The notes under the pieces are model-generated. The model saw only the letters and a list, made by a program, of their open reading frames with translations. It was not told the DNA's origin and did not search any database. A stretch of DNA of 44,004 bases from Acidobacteriota bacterium (GTDB lineage Bacteria; Acidobacteriota; Vicinamibacteria; Vicinamibacterales; UBA8438), in assembly GCA_009861545.1 (NCBI GenBank), contig VXME01000026.1:1-44004 (forward strand), written 5' to 3'. The translations under genes and the position numbers were made by a program. This document shows positions 42,714 through 44,004 of this stretch, in pieces (position 1 is the stretch's first letter; the number at the start of each line of letters is the position of its first letter).

Positions 42714-43903
42714 TCCGACCGGGCGAGGGCGACGCGGCGGCGGGGGTGACCCTCGGCTCCGAACGGCTCCTCGCCTCCGGCATGCTGACCGGCTGGCGCG
42801 TCGGCGTCGTCTCGAACCCCGCGTCGGTCGACGGTGCGTTTCGCCACATCGTGGACCGCATCGCCGCGGAGCCGGGCGTGACGCTGGCCGCGCTGTTCGG
42901 CCCGCAGCACGGCTTTCATGCCGACGTGCAGGACAACATGGTGGAGACCGCCCACGCGCGACACCCGCGACTGGGCGTGCCGATCCACTCGCTCTACAGC
43001 GACACGCGGGAGCCGACGGCGGAGATGCTCGACGGGCTCGACCTGCTGGTCATCGACCTGCAGGACGTCGGGACGCGCGTCTACACGTACATCTACACGC
43101 TGGCCAACTGCCTGCGGGCGGCGCAGCGGTGCGGGTTGCCGGTAGTGGTGTGCGACCGGCCCAACCCGATCGGCGGCGAGGCGGTGGAGGGACCGGTCCT
43201 CGACCCCGCGTTCGCCTCCTTCGTCGGGCAGTTCCCGATCCCCCTGCGCCACGGCATGACGATCGGCGAGCTGGCGAGGCTGTTCAACGACCGGTTCGGC
43301 ATCGGGGCCGACCTGCGGATCATGCCGCTCGACGGCTGGTCGCGCGCGATGCACCACGACGAGGCCGGCGCCCCCTGGGTCATCCCGTCACCGAACCTGC
43401 CGACCCTCGACAGCGCGCTGGTGTACCCGGGGATGGTGCTGCTGGAAGGGACGCTCCTGTCGGAGGGCCGCGGCACCACGCGGCCGTTCGAGCTGGTGGG
43501 CGCGCCGGGGATCGATCCGGAGGGACTGGCCGGATCCCTGAACGGGCTCGGCCTGCCCGGCGTACACTTCCGGCCGGCGACCTTCGAACCGACCTTTCAG
43601 AAGCACGCCGGACGGCCCTGCGGCGGCTGCCAGATCCACGTGACCGACCGGCGCACGTTCCGCCCCGTGCTGGCCGCGGTCGCGGTGATCGCGGCGGGCC
43701 GGGAAGCGCTCGGAGACGGTTTCGGCTGGCGCGAGCCGCCGTACGAGTACGAGCACGACCGAATGCCGATCGACATCCTGGCCGGCTCGGCCGCGCTGCG
43801 GCGCGAGGTCGACGCCGGCCGCGCCGCCGCCGAAATCGCCTCGGGCTGGGAAGGCGCCGTCGAGGCGTTCGAGGCGATCCGGCGGGACTTCCTCCTGTAC
43901 TGA
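42677..43903 (+). CDS. DUF1343/NamZ-type exo-beta-N-acetylmuramidase
   Basis: This 408-residue protein belongs to the family of B. subtilis NamZ, which removes terminal MurNAc residues from peptidoglycan fragments. Family features: GWRVGVVSNPASVDG, LFGPQHGFHADVQDNM, PIHSLYSDTREPTAEMLDGLDLLVIDLQDVGTRVYTY (about 112-148), CDRPNPIGG, PSPNLPTLDSALVYPGMVLLEGT and LSEGRGTTRPFELVGAP. No signal peptide is seen with either start. The ATG at 42677 overlaps the nuclease gene by 37 bases. The GTG at 42746, after the nuclease stop, agrees better with where family homology begins (VTLGSERLLASG) and may be the true start. It is probably a housekeeping gene read through from the operon or from its own promoter. 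Confidence 0.88.
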   Translation: MADTLLRSAGRLIRPGEGDAAAGVTLGSERLLASGMLTGWRVGVVSNPASVDGAFRHIVDRIAAEPGVTLAALFGPQHGFHADVQDNMVETAHARHPRLGVPIHSLYSDTREPTAEMLDGLDLLVIDLQDVGTRVYTYIYTLANCLRAAQRCGLPVVVCDRPNPIGGEAVEGPVLDPAFASFVGQFPIPLRHGMTIGELARLFNDRFGIGADLRIMPLDGWSRAMHHDEAGAPWVIPSPNLPTLDSALVYPGMVLLEGTLLSEGRGTTRPFELVGAPGIDPEGLAGSLNGLGLPGVHFRPATFEPTFQKHAGRPCGGCQIHVTDRRTFRPVLAAVAVIAAGREALGDGFGWREPPYEYEHDRMPIDILAGSAALRREVDAGRAAAEIASGWEGAVEAFEAIRRDFLLY

Positions 43904-43923
43904 GCCGGCCGTCCGTCCGGCTC
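43902..43923 (+). terminator. Stem-loop after the NamZ-like gene
   Basis: GAGCCGG (43902-43908) pairs perfectly with CCGGCTC (43917-43923) around an 8-base loop, starting within the stop codon region. No U-tract follows, so intrinsic termination is uncertain. Confidence 0.35.
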
Positions 43924-43931
43924 CGCGGGGC

Positions 43932-44004
43932 AGTGTCCTAGTTTGAAATCTAGGCGGAAGTTTCAGCGGTCGTTTTCCCGGAACCCATAGATTCTAAAGG
44001 CTTT
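43932..44004 (+). mobile_element. Possible mobile-element terminus at right edge
   Basis: AGTGTCCTAGTTTGAAATCT followed by AGGCGG starts an AT-richer stretch that runs off the window. The first ~25 bases resemble, with gaps, the outward-reading minus strand at the left edge (54-28). It may be the inverted-repeat end of an insertion sequence; no transposase is in view. Confidence 0.25.

Noticed and set aside
1-44004. CRISPR arrays, rRNA genes and replication origins.
   Set aside because: No regularly spaced repeats with unique spacers, no rRNA-like sequence and no DnaA-box cluster were seen on reading both strands.

Overview
The window is GC-rich DNA (visibly well above 60% GC) from a Gram-negative bacterium. 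It carries an ADP-heptose/Kdo/lipid A gene set, PQQ-type quinoprotein genes, CoA-ester catabolism and densely packed, often overlapping genes. This mix and codon style fit an Acidobacteriota (Vicinamibacteria-like) genome, but that placement is inference; no rRNA is present to test it.

Layout, left to right. 1-199 is non-coding and may hold the edge of a mobile element. 200-1976 (minus) is a three-gene operon of unknown function whose genes overlap by single bases. 2668-2742 is tRNA-Val(TAC). 2823-9435 (minus) is one LPS inner-core/lipid A operon: waaA, lpxK, an LpxL-type acyltransferase, heptose-7-P kinase, heptose-1-P adenylyltransferase, heptosyltransferase and a small membrane methyltransferase. 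9553-10287 is an exported protein of unknown function. 10364-12112 (minus) is a PQQ-type quinoprotein that shares a divergent promoter region with the glycolytic genes gap-pgk (12440-14650). A RES-toxin/antitoxin pair and a decayed tRNA-Leu copy lie between pgk and tpiA. tpiA-secG-tRNA-Leu(GAG) follows, an order also known from enterobacteria.

Downstream of the intact tRNA-Leu the DNA is rearranged: a NUDIX gene is cut by a partial, deleted copy of the PQQ gene (18358-19420). Next are two tandem ~2.85 kb genes (19583-25414) for membrane proteins with a PA14-like domain and a sulfatase/phosphoglycerol-transferase-like domain. They share a 1,113-bp block that looks identical, although their flanks have diverged. 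25540-29583 (minus) adds a coiled-coil methyltransferase and two GT4 glycosyltransferases, so this half looks like a surface-glycan locus.

The last third holds an M1 aminopeptidase, a HemN-like radical SAM enzyme with unusual cysteine spacing (C-x7-C-x2-C), and a minus-strand CoA-ester catabolic operon (34030-40056). That operon contains a CitE-like lyase, a PrpD-like protein, a MaoC hydratase, a class III CoA-transferase and an acyl-CoA dehydrogenase, and resembles itaconate degradation clusters. A RelE/HigB-type toxin and an HTH antitoxin interrupt it. 40225-42713 (plus) is a compact ATPase / Dam-type DNA methylase / PD-(D/E)XK nuclease operon, probably a restriction-like defence system. 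A NamZ-type muramidase (DUF1343) and a second possible mobile-element edge close the window.
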